The translations under genes and the position numbers were made by a program. 6,463 bases of DNA. It comes from an uncultured cyanobacterium. Lineage in GTDB: Bacteria > Cyanobacteriota > Cyanobacteriia > PCC-6307 > Cyanobiaceae. Where the stretch lies: positions 1-6,463 of the forward strand of contig CAIYSK010000198.1 in assembly GCA_903928835.1 (NCBI GenBank). The letters run 5' to 3'. Below the pieces are notes generated by a model, which saw only the letters and a program-made list of their open reading frames with translations, searched no databases and had not been told where the DNA came from. Below are positions 1 through 5,625 of this stretch, piece after piece; the first letter of the stretch is position 1; each line of letters opens with the position of its first letter.

Positions 1-141
1 CGCTCGATAGCTGCTTAATGCGATCCCAGCCGCTGCAGCTATGCCGGCCAATAGGGGCCACCTCAACTGTTTCCAGCTCATGGGCTTCCACCTTATCTGT
101 TTCCAGCTTATCTGTTTCCAGCTTATCTGTTTCAAGTTCAT
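1..141 (-). CDS. N-terminal part of an unidentified membrane-anchored protein (runs off the left edge)
   Basis: This is a partial gene on the minus strand: ATG at 141-139, open without a stop to base 1 (47 codons visible). The first 30 residues are five-residue repeats of the type I-S-W-K-Q, rich in Trp and Lys. They are followed by a hydrophobic stretch (about residues 29-42, LLAGIAAAAGIAL) and then the more polar SSYRA. This looks like a basic cytoplasmic head before a signal anchor or first membrane helix. The ATG lies 11 bases after the FUSC stop, with GCGGG about 7 bases upstream as a possible weak ribosome site, so it is probably the fourth gene of the exporter operon. A second in-frame ATG at 81-79 (M-S-W-K-Q-L-R-W) is an equally possible start that would drop most of the repeat. 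The family cannot be told from this fragment; an additional adaptor or another envelope protein are only guesses. The minus frame one base over is also open here (K-L-E-T-D repeats) but has no ATG. Confidence 0.55.
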   Translation of the reverse strand, partial: MNLKQISWKQISWKQIRWKPMSWKQLRWPLLAGIAAAAGIALSSYRA

Positions 142-156
142 GTGTTTCCCGCTCAG
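52..156 (-). repeat. 15-bp tandem repeat spanning a stop/start junction
   Basis: Seven consecutive 15-base units can be aligned from 52 to 156, with plus-strand consensus CTGTTTCCAGCTTAT. The units at 97-111 and 112-126 are identical. Those at 67-81, 82-96 and 127-141 differ at a few positions, 142-156 is more divergent, and 52-66 is only partly similar. A very degenerate further unit may occupy 157-171. Because 15 is a multiple of three, each reading frame is periodic. In the FUSC frame every unit carries a stop codon (153, 138, 123, 108, 93, 78 and 63). In the frame starting at the ATG of 141 the units encode W-K-Q-type pentapeptides. The copy number could change by slippage without shifting the downstream frame. 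Confidence 0.85.
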
Positions 157-1283
157 CTGTTCCCCGCGGCGCTAGGGGGTTGGAGGCCCAAGAGTAAAGC
201 CTCTTCCCTTGCTCCTGGTAGGAGCTCGAGTAGTTGCTTTGGAGTTGTATCAGGCAGGGCTTTGAGCTCGTTGTATCGCTTCAGGGATGAACTGGGAAAA
301 ATCACAATGGCTATCACCACCGCGAGAGCACAGCCCATCGCATAATCAATCCATCGATTCGGGATATACCAGTCAACGAGGGGGCCATAGCCAATGAAGG
401 CCACCCCACTGGAAATCAAAGCCGTGCTCAGATAGGGGAGTTGGTTCAGGGCGATGACAAGCGCTGCCGTGCCTCCCATGACCAAGCCATTGGAGAAACT
501 TCCGCCTCCAATTGTGTTGAACACCAGCAGGGGCATCAGGATGCCCAGGCTCACCCCAACCATGCGATCACGCACTCTGAAAAGGGTGTCGCCAATGCTG
601 TCATTTAGCAATAGCACCACTCCGAAGTAGAGATACTTCGGCTCCACAGCTCCCAGGCCTTTGCCAATGGCGAGGGCAAGGCTGGCACAGATCAACTTGC
701 GCCAGAAGAACGGAGAGCGCAAGCCAGCCATCACGTTGATCCCCAAGGTGTGCTCGGCTGGTTGGGTTCCTTTGTCAGCCCCCTGGCCTTCCCCAGTCGG
801 AGTGGTTGAAGACGACGGTTTGGCCAGGCTGGGGGTGGTCGGGGTAAAGAGAACCTGCACGGCCGTGCCAATCGCTAGGCCAAGGGCTATGGCCAGGAGT
901 TCGTCTCTGGCGGAGCTCCAGCTGGGGTTCGAACTCAGCAACGGCAAAACGCCAACGACAGCAAGCGAGCCACTCAGTAAGCGCAACTTTGACGGCAGCA
1001 GCAAGGTGAGCATTTGCATCAAGGCGGCGACCAAGCCAAAGACAAACACCTGGGGAACGGATGCCAAGGCCCGGCCAAGGCAGGTGCCGATGGCCAGGCC
1101 AAGGGCGACGATCCCCAGCAAAACCGGGTAGATCGCTGCAGGCCAGCGGCTGAAATCGGGACGCACCACCAAGGCGGCAATCACGGCCCCAAAGGCCACG
1201 GCACTTCCAGACAGGCCAAGACCCAGCGCCGCAGCGGTGGTGAAAGCCGCTGCCAAGCCAATCACCAGCGCGCCGCGCAGCAT
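153..1283 (-). CDS. FUSC-family inner-membrane transporter
   Basis: This is a predicted 376-residue polytopic membrane protein, probably the inner-membrane pump of a tripartite exporter. It has two similar halves. Helices fill about residues 1-145, a Ser/Thr/Pro/Gly-rich linker covers about 150-190, and a second membrane block runs 192-330, followed by a polar C-terminal tail. The second half has the pattern typical of FUSC/aromatic-acid-exporter proteins: a helix, then RVRDRMVGVSLGILMPLLV (residues 236-254), where paired arginines precede a Gly-rich helix. The first half has a parallel segment (DFSRWPAAIYPVLLG, 43-57) with fewer arginines. The start chosen is the ATG at 1283-1281, which overlaps the stop of the small upstream gene as TGATG, indicating translational coupling. 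The frame stays open upstream to an ATG at 1493 (446 residues), but those 70 extra residues are Pro/Gly-rich, not membrane-like, and lie over the small gene. The substrate is not evident; family members export aromatic acids, among other compounds. Confidence 0.8.
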   Translation of the reverse strand: MLRGALVIGLAAAFTTAAALGLGLSGSAVAFGAVIAALVVRPDFSRWPAAIYPVLLGIVALGLAIGTCLGRALASVPQVFVFGLVAALMQMLTLLLPSKLRLLSGSLAVVGVLPLLSSNPSWSSARDELLAIALGLAIGTAVQVLFTPTTPSLAKPSSSTTPTGEGQGADKGTQPAEHTLGINVMAGLRSPFFWRKLICASLALAIGKGLGAVEPKYLYFGVVLLLNDSIGDTLFRVRDRMVGVSLGILMPLLVFNTIGGGSFSNGLVMGGTAALVIALNQLPYLSTALISSGVAFIGYGPLVDWYIPNRWIDYAMGCALAVVIAIVIFPSSSLKRYNELKALPDTTPKQLLELLPGAREEALLLGLQPPSAAGNS

Positions 1284-1477
1284 CAGGAATCGGGCCGCTT
1301 TAGGGCTTGGATCCAGCCCACCAGGAGAACCACAACGAGCAAGGCCACCCAGAACCAAAGCCGTGGGGGCCTGCTCACGCTGGCGATCCCAAGGAGCACG
1401 AGGGCCGTCCATGGTGCTGGCTGGCGCCAGGGGCGCAACCAAAGCGAGCGTTGAGGGGCCAAAGGTTTGCTCTTCAT
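1283..1477 (-). CDS. Small two-helix membrane protein of the exporter operon
   Basis: This is a 64-residue predicted inner-membrane protein. A basic N-terminus (residues 1-20, with several Arg and Lys and Trp13, Trp17) precedes a short hydrophobic segment (about 22-35, PWTALVLLGIASVS). A proline-containing turn (RPP) follows, then a strong helix (about 40-59, LWFWVALLVVVLLVGWIQAL) and a charged tail. Gene architecture is the main evidence that it is real. Its ATG overlaps the adaptor stop as ATGA (1477-1474), and its TGA overlaps the FUSC ATG as TGATG (1285-1281). It therefore fits exactly between two recognisable genes, with a membrane-protein composition that the overlapping frame lacks. 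In E. coli the small AaeX (DUF1656) protein accompanies the AaeA adaptor and the AaeB FUSC pump. This protein has a similar size and place, but I see no clear DUF1656 sequence match, so equivalence is inference. It may help to assemble or stabilise the pump. Confidence 0.75.
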   Translation of the reverse strand: MKSKPLAPQRSLWLRPWRQPAPWTALVLLGIASVSRPPRLWFWVALLVVVLLVGWIQALKRPDS

Positions 1478-2646
1478 CGCTCAGCACCGCCAATCCACCG
1501 TAAGAACGGCATCACAAAACTCACCAGGGAGCGGCGCTCAACGGTCACCTGGGCCTTGGCCGGCGTTCCATTCTCGAGGGCCAGGTTGGGCCCAGGCCCA
1601 CCGCTCCAAGTCAAGCCACTGGGAGTTGAAGCGGGTTCTAAAACCACGGTCACGATGACCACTGGGGTGGTGATTTTGTCGCCAGCGGTGGCTAACGGGT
1701 CGCCGCCCTCCCCAAAAGCAGCTTGGCGGCTGCGGGTGATCAAATTCATGGCTAAATCCGGATCGCCCACCACCCGGCTCACCTCCGATGGATCTGCGCT
1801 GGCGGGGGTGATCGCGGCAATCCGGCCCTCAACCACGCCATAGCGCTGGGCGCTGCCGCCATAGCGATCGCGGGTCTGCAATAGGGGGTCCAGCTGCAGG
1901 CGTTGGCCCACGCGAAGCCTGGTGGCATCAGCATCCCCAAACAGGGCCACGGCCTTGCGTAAACCCTTCTGGGCGGTTGGTCCGGGCCCAATGGTCCCCA
2001 CCCGCTGGCCTGGGATGAGGGCCTGGCCAGGGGCCACCGAGAGGCTTAACAGGCGTCCACTACGCGGCGCAACCACCTCTTGGCCGAGCTGTTGGGCTTC
2101 CAATTCTGCCCTGGATGCATCCAGGGCAGCCAGTTGTCCTTCCAAGGCTTTGACCTGACTTTGATTGCGGAGGTAAAGATCTTGGGCGCTGACCCAGAGG
2201 GGGCTGTAGCGGGGAATGACCTCCTGCTTGCGCAGCGTTTCCAGGGCCTTCAGTTGTTGAAAAACAGGCTGGTTGGTGGTTTGAATCGCACCAATTTGCG
2301 AACGCAGGGCCTCCTCTTGGCGGGTGATGGCCTTGGCCTGCCGCCCCAAGGCATCGGGGTTGGCGGCGACAAACCCTTTGCCTGGTGAGGCCTGGTCGAC
2401 GCGATCCAGGGTGAGGAGCACGTCACCCTGGCGGACCCCTTGTCCCACCTGGGTGAGCACCGCTTGCACCTGGCCGGCCGAGCGGGCGTAGACACCCACC
2501 CGACTATCGGGCTGCAGGAAAACGGCACTGCCTTCCACCTTCACTGCCACCCCGGGGTAAATGGCCCAGGCAGCTGACAGGCAGCTCACCAAAGCCATGG
2601 GCATGAGGCGAGGCGCCAGCTCCACGAAACGGAAAAACAGTGGCAT
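1474..2646 (-). CDS. HlyD-family periplasmic adaptor (membrane fusion protein)
   Basis: This 390-residue protein probably bridges the inner-membrane pump and the outer-membrane channel. A membrane anchor lies near residues 14-32. Next comes the first half of a barrel-sandwich (lipoyl-like) domain at about 35-82 (VYARSAGQVQAVLTQVGQGV, then GDVLLTLDR). A helical hairpin follows (about 100-188, Gln/Ala/Leu-rich), then the second half-sandwich at 191-220 (VVAPRSGRLLSLSVAPGQAL), and a beta-barrel-type C-terminal part. The C-terminal region (about 270-385) contains EGRIAAITP, a residue run ending in RVVGDP, STPSGLTWSGGPGP and a final VTVERRSLVSFVMPFLR. From memory this pattern resembles adaptors of NHLM bacteriocin/peptide exporters (TIGR03794-like) more than EmrA or AaeA. 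The start is the ATG at 2646; an in-frame TAG at 2667-2665 blocks a longer form, and no clear Shine-Dalgarno is seen. It is first in the minus-strand operon and divergent from the TolC gene. Confidence 0.85.
   Translation of the reverse strand: MPLFFRFVELAPRLMPMALVSCLSAAWAIYPGVAVKVEGSAVFLQPDSRVGVYARSAGQVQAVLTQVGQGVRQGDVLLTLDRVDQASPGKGFVAANPDALGRQAKAITRQEEALRSQIGAIQTTNQPVFQQLKALETLRKQEVIPRYSPLWVSAQDLYLRNQSQVKALEGQLAALDASRAELEAQQLGQEVVAPRSGRLLSLSVAPGQALIPGQRVGTIGPGPTAQKGLRKAVALFGDADATRLRVGQRLQLDPLLQTRDRYGGSAQRYGVVEGRIAAITPASADPSEVSRVVGDPDLAMNLITRSRQAAFGEGGDPLATAGDKITTPVVIVTVVLEPASTPSGLTWSGGPGPNLALENGTPAKAQVTVERRSLVSFVMPFLRWIGGAER
1864..1871. repeat. HIP1 octamer GCGATCGC
   Basis: This is one copy of the palindromic octamer GCGATCGC, which is highly over-represented in many cyanobacterial genomes. 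It lies inside the adaptor gene. One copy proves little by itself but agrees with a cyanobacterial origin. Confidence 0.5.
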
Positions 2647-2676
2647 TAGGATACCCGCACTGATCTAGCAAAACCG
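2647..2676. promoter_or_regulatory. Very short divergent intergenic region between adaptor and TolC genes
   Basis: Only 30 bases separate the ATG of the adaptor (2646, minus) from the TTG of the TolC gene (2677, plus). The stretch holds no obvious Shine-Dalgarno for either gene. TAGGAT at 2647-2652 could be a weak plus-strand -10 element, but no good -35 is visible. Promoters for one or both genes must therefore overlap the coding sequence of the opposite gene, or the annotated starts lie too far upstream. Shared control of the two transcripts would be natural, but this is inference. Confidence 0.35.
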
Positions 2677-4074
2677 TTGAGCTGGGGCCGAAGTCACTGG
2701 TTAAGTGCCTTGGGCTTGACGTTCTGCTTGTCGTCGGCCGGGGTGGGTGCAGCGGCACAGGCCGTACAACCCATTGCTGGGGCGCCCCTGCGCCTGAGCC
2801 TGAATGAGGCGCTGAAACGGGGATTGAACAACTCTCTCCCCCTCCAATCCAGTCAATTGGATGTTGAGGAGAACAGGGCATTACTGGGTCTGGCCAAGAC
2901 CCGCTTCCTGCCAAAGTTGGATCTTGTTGCCTTGGGAACCTATGCCCAGGTTGGTAGCAGTATCGGCTTTATTTCCAATGTTCCCACGATTGGTGATATC
3001 AACCTCAGTTTGAAGACCAATGGCTATGCCAATTTGCAGAACAGCTTCGCCAATGTGGGGCTGGCCATCAACTATCCCCTGCTTGATTTTGGCCGGGGTC
3101 CGCTGAAACAAGCAGCCCAGGCCAGCCTGGCTGCATCGCAATCATCGTTGAGTGAACAGCAACGGCGCACCCGATTTGATATCGAAAGTGCCTACCTCAA
3201 TGCCCAACTTGCGGATGCGCTGATCCCGGTTTGGCAACAATCGTTGAATCTCTCAGGCACCTTGTTGGCCAATGCCCGAGCCATTAGGCGCGTCGGATTG
3301 GCCGCCCGCATTGATACATCCCAGGCTGAAGCCCTGTTGCAAACCGATCGAGCTGGCCTTGCCGATGCCCTGGCCCAACGGCAGATCGCCCTCAGCGGCT
3401 TGGCGCGGGTGTTGAACGAACCTGCCAACCAGCAGCTCAGCCTCAGTGATCCTTTGCAGCGCACGAAGGCCTGGCCGCTCAGTCTTGGCGCCACCCTCGA
3501 CCACTCCCTCCAGCAGAGGCCCAGTCTTGAAGCTCTCGACTACCAGCGTCAGGCCCAGCTCGCCTCCGTGCGCCTGGCCCGCTCCAGCCTGCTTCCCAGT
3601 GTTGGGCTCATGCTGGGCGGTGGCTTCAACGGCGACAGGCTCAACGTGCAGGGCGAAGGAGCCAGCAGTTCGTTGTCGGGCACCTTTTACGACGTGGGAG
3701 CCCTGATCAACGTGCGTCAACCCTTGTTCGATGGGGGGGTGAGCCAGCAATCAACGGCACTGGCCCAGCGGCGGGTGGAGCAAAGCGCTGTGGCCATTGA
3801 AGTGGCGAAGCAAGCCATCACCCAAAGCGTGCAGACCTGGTTTGCGATTCATGGGGCCTCCGGACTCCAGATCGAGGCAGCAGCAGCTGCAGTCCGCGCC
3901 GGCACCGTGGCCGTGGCGGATGCCCTGCTGCGCTATCGCGCGGGAATTGCGCCGATCACCGAATGCCTCATTGCCCAACGCAACCTGCAGGCGGCCCGCT
4001 CGGCGGAAGCTGCAGCCTTGCATCGTTGGAACCTGGCCCGTGCTGGATTGGCCTACGAAACGGGGTTGCCCTAG
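2677..4074 (+). CDS. TolC-family outer-membrane efflux protein
   Basis: This 465-residue protein is probably the outer-membrane channel of the exporter encoded beside it. A signal peptide covers about residues 1-29 (basic S-W-G-R-S-H, hydrophobic core, AAAQA before the mature chain). Two outer-membrane-efflux repeats follow, at roughly 38-250 and 262-460. The first begins with LRLSLNEALKRGL. Each half contains the characteristic strand motif, INYPLLDFGRG at 131-141 and VRQPLFDGG at 346-354. The second ends with the typical YRAGIAPITECLIAQRNLQ helix (420-438). The length is normal for the family. The start is a TTG at 2677, because an in-frame TAG at 2647-2649 closes the frame and no ATG or GTG lies between. 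TTG codons at 2710 or 2716 would leave almost no basic n-region. No clear ribosome site precedes it. Divergence from the adaptor gene supports a shared function. Confidence 0.9.
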   Translation: MSWGRSHWLSALGLTFCLSSAGVGAAAQAVQPIAGAPLRLSLNEALKRGLNNSLPLQSSQLDVEENRALLGLAKTRFLPKLDLVALGTYAQVGSSIGFISNVPTIGDINLSLKTNGYANLQNSFANVGLAINYPLLDFGRGPLKQAAQASLAASQSSLSEQQRRTRFDIESAYLNAQLADALIPVWQQSLNLSGTLLANARAIRRVGLAARIDTSQAEALLQTDRAGLADALAQRQIALSGLARVLNEPANQQLSLSDPLQRTKAWPLSLGATLDHSLQQRPSLEALDYQRQAQLASVRLARSSLLPSVGLMLGGGFNGDRLNVQGEGASSSLSGTFYDVGALINVRQPLFDGGVSQQSTALAQRRVEQSAVAIEVAKQAITQSVQTWFAIHGASGLQIEAAAAAVRAGTVAVADALLRYRAGIAPITECLIAQRNLQAARSAEAAALHRWNLARAGLAYETGLP

Positions 4075-4112
4075 CTGGAGGGCACTTCATAGAGAAAAAC
4101 CACAGCCTCCAG
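4075..4112. repeat. Inverted repeat just after the TolC stop
   Basis: CTGGAGG at 4075-4081 is perfectly complementary to CCTCCAG at 4106-4112, giving a 7-bp stem with a 24-base A-rich loop directly behind the TAG. No T-run follows, so it is not a standard intrinsic terminator. It may be an mRNA 3'-end structure or chance. The rest of the gap to 4185 shows nothing definite. Confidence 0.3.
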
Positions 4113-4185
4113 ACACCAAATCGCGAGCTACTCAGGATGGATCAACGATTTGGCTCGCCACCAGACCAGGGCCTTTCCCTCCCCT

Positions 4186-4680
4186 ATGACTCCCGTCTCG
4201 ATCCCATCCTGTAGCCGTGGGCTCCTGGCTTTGCTGGCGGCGAGCCTGCTTGGCACGCCCCTGGTGGCAAAGGCCGAGGTGCTCTACAAGCTCAACACCC
4301 AATGCAGTTTGGGCGCAGGGAGTCCCCAGCCTTGCCTGGTGGAGGCCATCAACGAAAAAGGCGCCACCCTGTATCGCCAAACCATTGGCAGCACGACCGA
4401 AACCATTCGCATCAGCGACCAGCCGGTGCGGATGCAGCGGTGGGATGCCAAGACCAAGGGGTGGCAGTCGCTCACGTCTGCGGCCGCCCGTTTCTCCCGA
4501 AACACGGTGTGTTTCAACGGCCGTGATCTCTGCGTGGTCAACCCCAACTACCTCAACAGTGTTGAGGAGGATCGCCCCGAGGCGATGGCCGGCCGCGATC
4601 TGGTGCAGGTGTTCTTCGGCAAGGACGGCCGGATCAACCTGAGTTGTTACGACGATGGCTGCAAGAGGGTGGCCCCGTGA
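4186..4680 (+). CDS. Cysteine-rich exported protein of unknown function
   Basis: This encodes 164 residues from the ATG at 4186. The first 30 residues look like a Sec signal peptide (hydrophobic LLALLAASLLG, cleavage expected after A-K-A at 28-30). The mature part of about 134 residues contains six cysteines, at positions 40, 50, 109, 116, 154 and 159. They fall into three close pairs (spacing 10, 7 and 5), the last as C-Y-D-D-G-C near the C-terminus. This pattern suggests disulfide bonds in the periplasm or outside the cell. No enzyme motif was recognised. A TTG at 4150 would add 12 residues, but it would push the signal peptide inward and has no ribosome site; the ATG is preferred although it also lacks a clear Shine-Dalgarno. 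The stop overlaps the next start as GTGA, implying co-translation with the Gly/Asn-rich protein. Confidence 0.75.
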   Translation: MTPVSIPSCSRGLLALLAASLLGTPLVAKAEVLYKLNTQCSLGAGSPQPCLVEAINEKGATLYRQTIGSTTETIRISDQPVRMQRWDAKTKGWQSLTSAAARFSRNTVCFNGRDLCVVNPNYLNSVEEDRPEAMAGRDLVQVFFGKDGRINLSCYDDGCKRVAP

Positions 4681-5549
4681 AGGATGCCCGTGCTGCCTTC
4701 GGAATGGCATTGGCGGCGTTGATGGCCGTCCCGGCTGGCTCTGCCCTGGCCAGTAGGCAATCCAACCCAGAGGCGCCGTTTGCTGTTCTCTCTCCGGCCG
4801 ACTCCCTGGTTGCCCGCGGGGGTGGCAGGGCTGGTGGTGGACAGCGCAGCGGCAGCCGGGCCAACAACGGGTTCGGTGGGGCTGGCGCTGGTCTCAACCG
4901 CGGCTCGACGCGCCCCAGCGGCGGCTGGAGCAGTCAGGTCAAGCCTGGGGCGAGTACGGGGCCTTCCCTTGATCGGGCCAATCGCCCCAATTTGGATCGC
5001 CCGAATCAGGGGGCCATTGGAGGGGGGGGCACCCTCAATCGAACCCCCAACGGGAATCGCAACGCAAATATCAACGGCACTCGCAACGTCAACCGCGATG
5101 TCAACCGCAACTGGAATCGTCAGGTCAATATCAACACTGTGGCCATTCGTCCAGGCTGGGCAAGGCCGGGCTGGGGTGTTGCTCGCCCCTGGAACTATGG
5201 CTGGTATGGCGGTTGGTCAACCCCTGCGTGGGGATGGTGGGGAGCGCGGGCAGCGCTCTGGGGCGTGGGCACCCTCGCCACAGCCGCCATCATCAATAAC
5301 GCGGTCAATGATGCAATCGCTGATAACGACACCACCATCATTGTTCCCAACAGCAATTACTCGCTTTACTACGGCTCCATCCAGCCCATCGGCCAATCCT
5401 CCGTCAGTTTTGTTGTGCAAGCTGACGGCAACGACTACCAACTCAGCGCCGATTGCAACGCCGGCACGATCAATGGAGAGGAGCCGAAGACGGCCGGCCA
5501 AGCTGAACTCCTCAATGCCGCGTGCCAGGTGGCCTTTGGTTCTACCTAG
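4677..5549 (+). CDS. Exported Gly/Asn/Trp-rich low-complexity protein
   Basis: This encodes 290 residues from a GTG at 4677, which overlaps the upstream stop as GTGA. A signal peptide covers about 1-26 (MALAALMAVPAG, then A-L-A-S). The chain has clear zones: Gly/Arg/Ser-rich (48-85), Asn/Arg-rich (100-155, with repeats such as R-N-V-N-R-D-V-N-R-N), Trp/Gly/Tyr-rich (159-196, including W-N-Y-G-W-Y-G-G-W), a possible short helix (ATAAIINNAVNDAIADN, 201-217), and a more ordinary C-terminal domain (about 220-290) with two cysteines (260, 283). I know of similarly built exported proteins in bacteria but cannot name a family. Low-complexity zones plus a small folded end suggest an envelope or extracellular-matrix role, which is inference. 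Another plus-strand frame is open over 4780-5613, but its composition is erratic. An ATG at 4644 in the same frame is unlikely because it lies inside the previous gene and spoils the signal peptide. Confidence 0.75.
   Translation: MKDARAAFGMALAALMAVPAGSALASRQSNPEAPFAVLSPADSLVARGGGRAGGGQRSGSRANNGFGGAGAGLNRGSTRPSGGWSSQVKPGASTGPSLDRANRPNLDRPNQGAIGGGGTLNRTPNGNRNANINGTRNVNRDVNRNWNRQVNINTVAIRPGWARPGWGVARPWNYGWYGGWSTPAWGWWGARAALWGVGTLATAAIINNAVNDAIADNDTTIIVPNSNYSLYYGSIQPIGQSSVSFVVQADGNDYQLSADCNAGTINGEEPKTAGQAELLNAACQVAFGST
5088..5111 (+). repeat. 12-bp direct repeat coding for V-N-R-D/N
   Basis: GTCAACCGCGAT (5088-5099) is followed directly by GTCAACCGCAAC (5100-5111), identical at 10 of 12 positions and in frame within the Asn/Arg-rich zone. 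Looser relatives flank it (CGCAAC, AATCGT, GTCAATATCAAC), suggesting growth by duplication. Confidence 0.6.
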
Positions 5550-5616
5550 GCGGACCACAAGTGGTGTTGCGGCCTGTCATGGGGCTGGTAGCTTCCTTGG
5601 ACTCCATGGATAACCC

Positions 5617-5620
5617 AGGA
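5617..5620 (+). promoter_or_regulatory. Ribosome binding site AGGA
   Basis: AGGA lies five bases before the ATG at 5626 and supports that start. It is the most recognisable Shine-Dalgarno-like site seen at a start in this window. The 76-base gap from 5550 also holds the imperfect palindrome ACCAC-AA-GTGGT (5554-5565), of unknown meaning. Confidence 0.5.
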
Positions 5621-5625
5621 TCAAA

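Noticed and set aside
67..156. CRISPR-like array
   Set aside because: The 15-base units are directly adjacent with no spacers, so this is a simple tandem repeat.
3..197. Plus-strand open frame through the 15-bp repeat (L-S-V-S-S units), possibly the end of a gene entering from the left
   Set aside because: It would overlap the FUSC gene convergently, is Ser-rich only because of the repeat, and has nothing recognisable outside it. The minus frame with an ATG and a membrane helix is a better explanation.
1307..1843. Plus-strand open frame of 178 codons opposite the adaptor and FUSC genes
   Set aside because: The composition is Pro/Gly/Arg-rich without domain or signal features, and it lies antisense to well-supported genes; a typical high-GC shadow.
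3253..3750. Minus-strand open frame of 165 codons opposite the TolC gene
   Set aside because: It is antisense to a clearly recognised TolC-family gene and has no family features of its own.
4066..4093. Possible promoter before the gene at 4186 (TTGCCC with CATAGA after 16 bases)
   Set aside because: The -10 matches the consensus at only about half its positions and overlaps the end of the TolC gene; too weak to annotate.
4132..4710. Minus-strand open frame of 192 codons opposite the six-cysteine protein gene
   Set aside because: It is rich in His, Arg and Gly without motifs, and antisense to a gene with a signal peptide and paired cysteines.
4780..5613. Plus-strand open frame of 277 codons overlapping the Gly/Asn-rich gene
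   Set aside because: It has no coherent domain pattern. The alternative frame has a signal peptide, ordered composition zones and a GTGA-coupled start.
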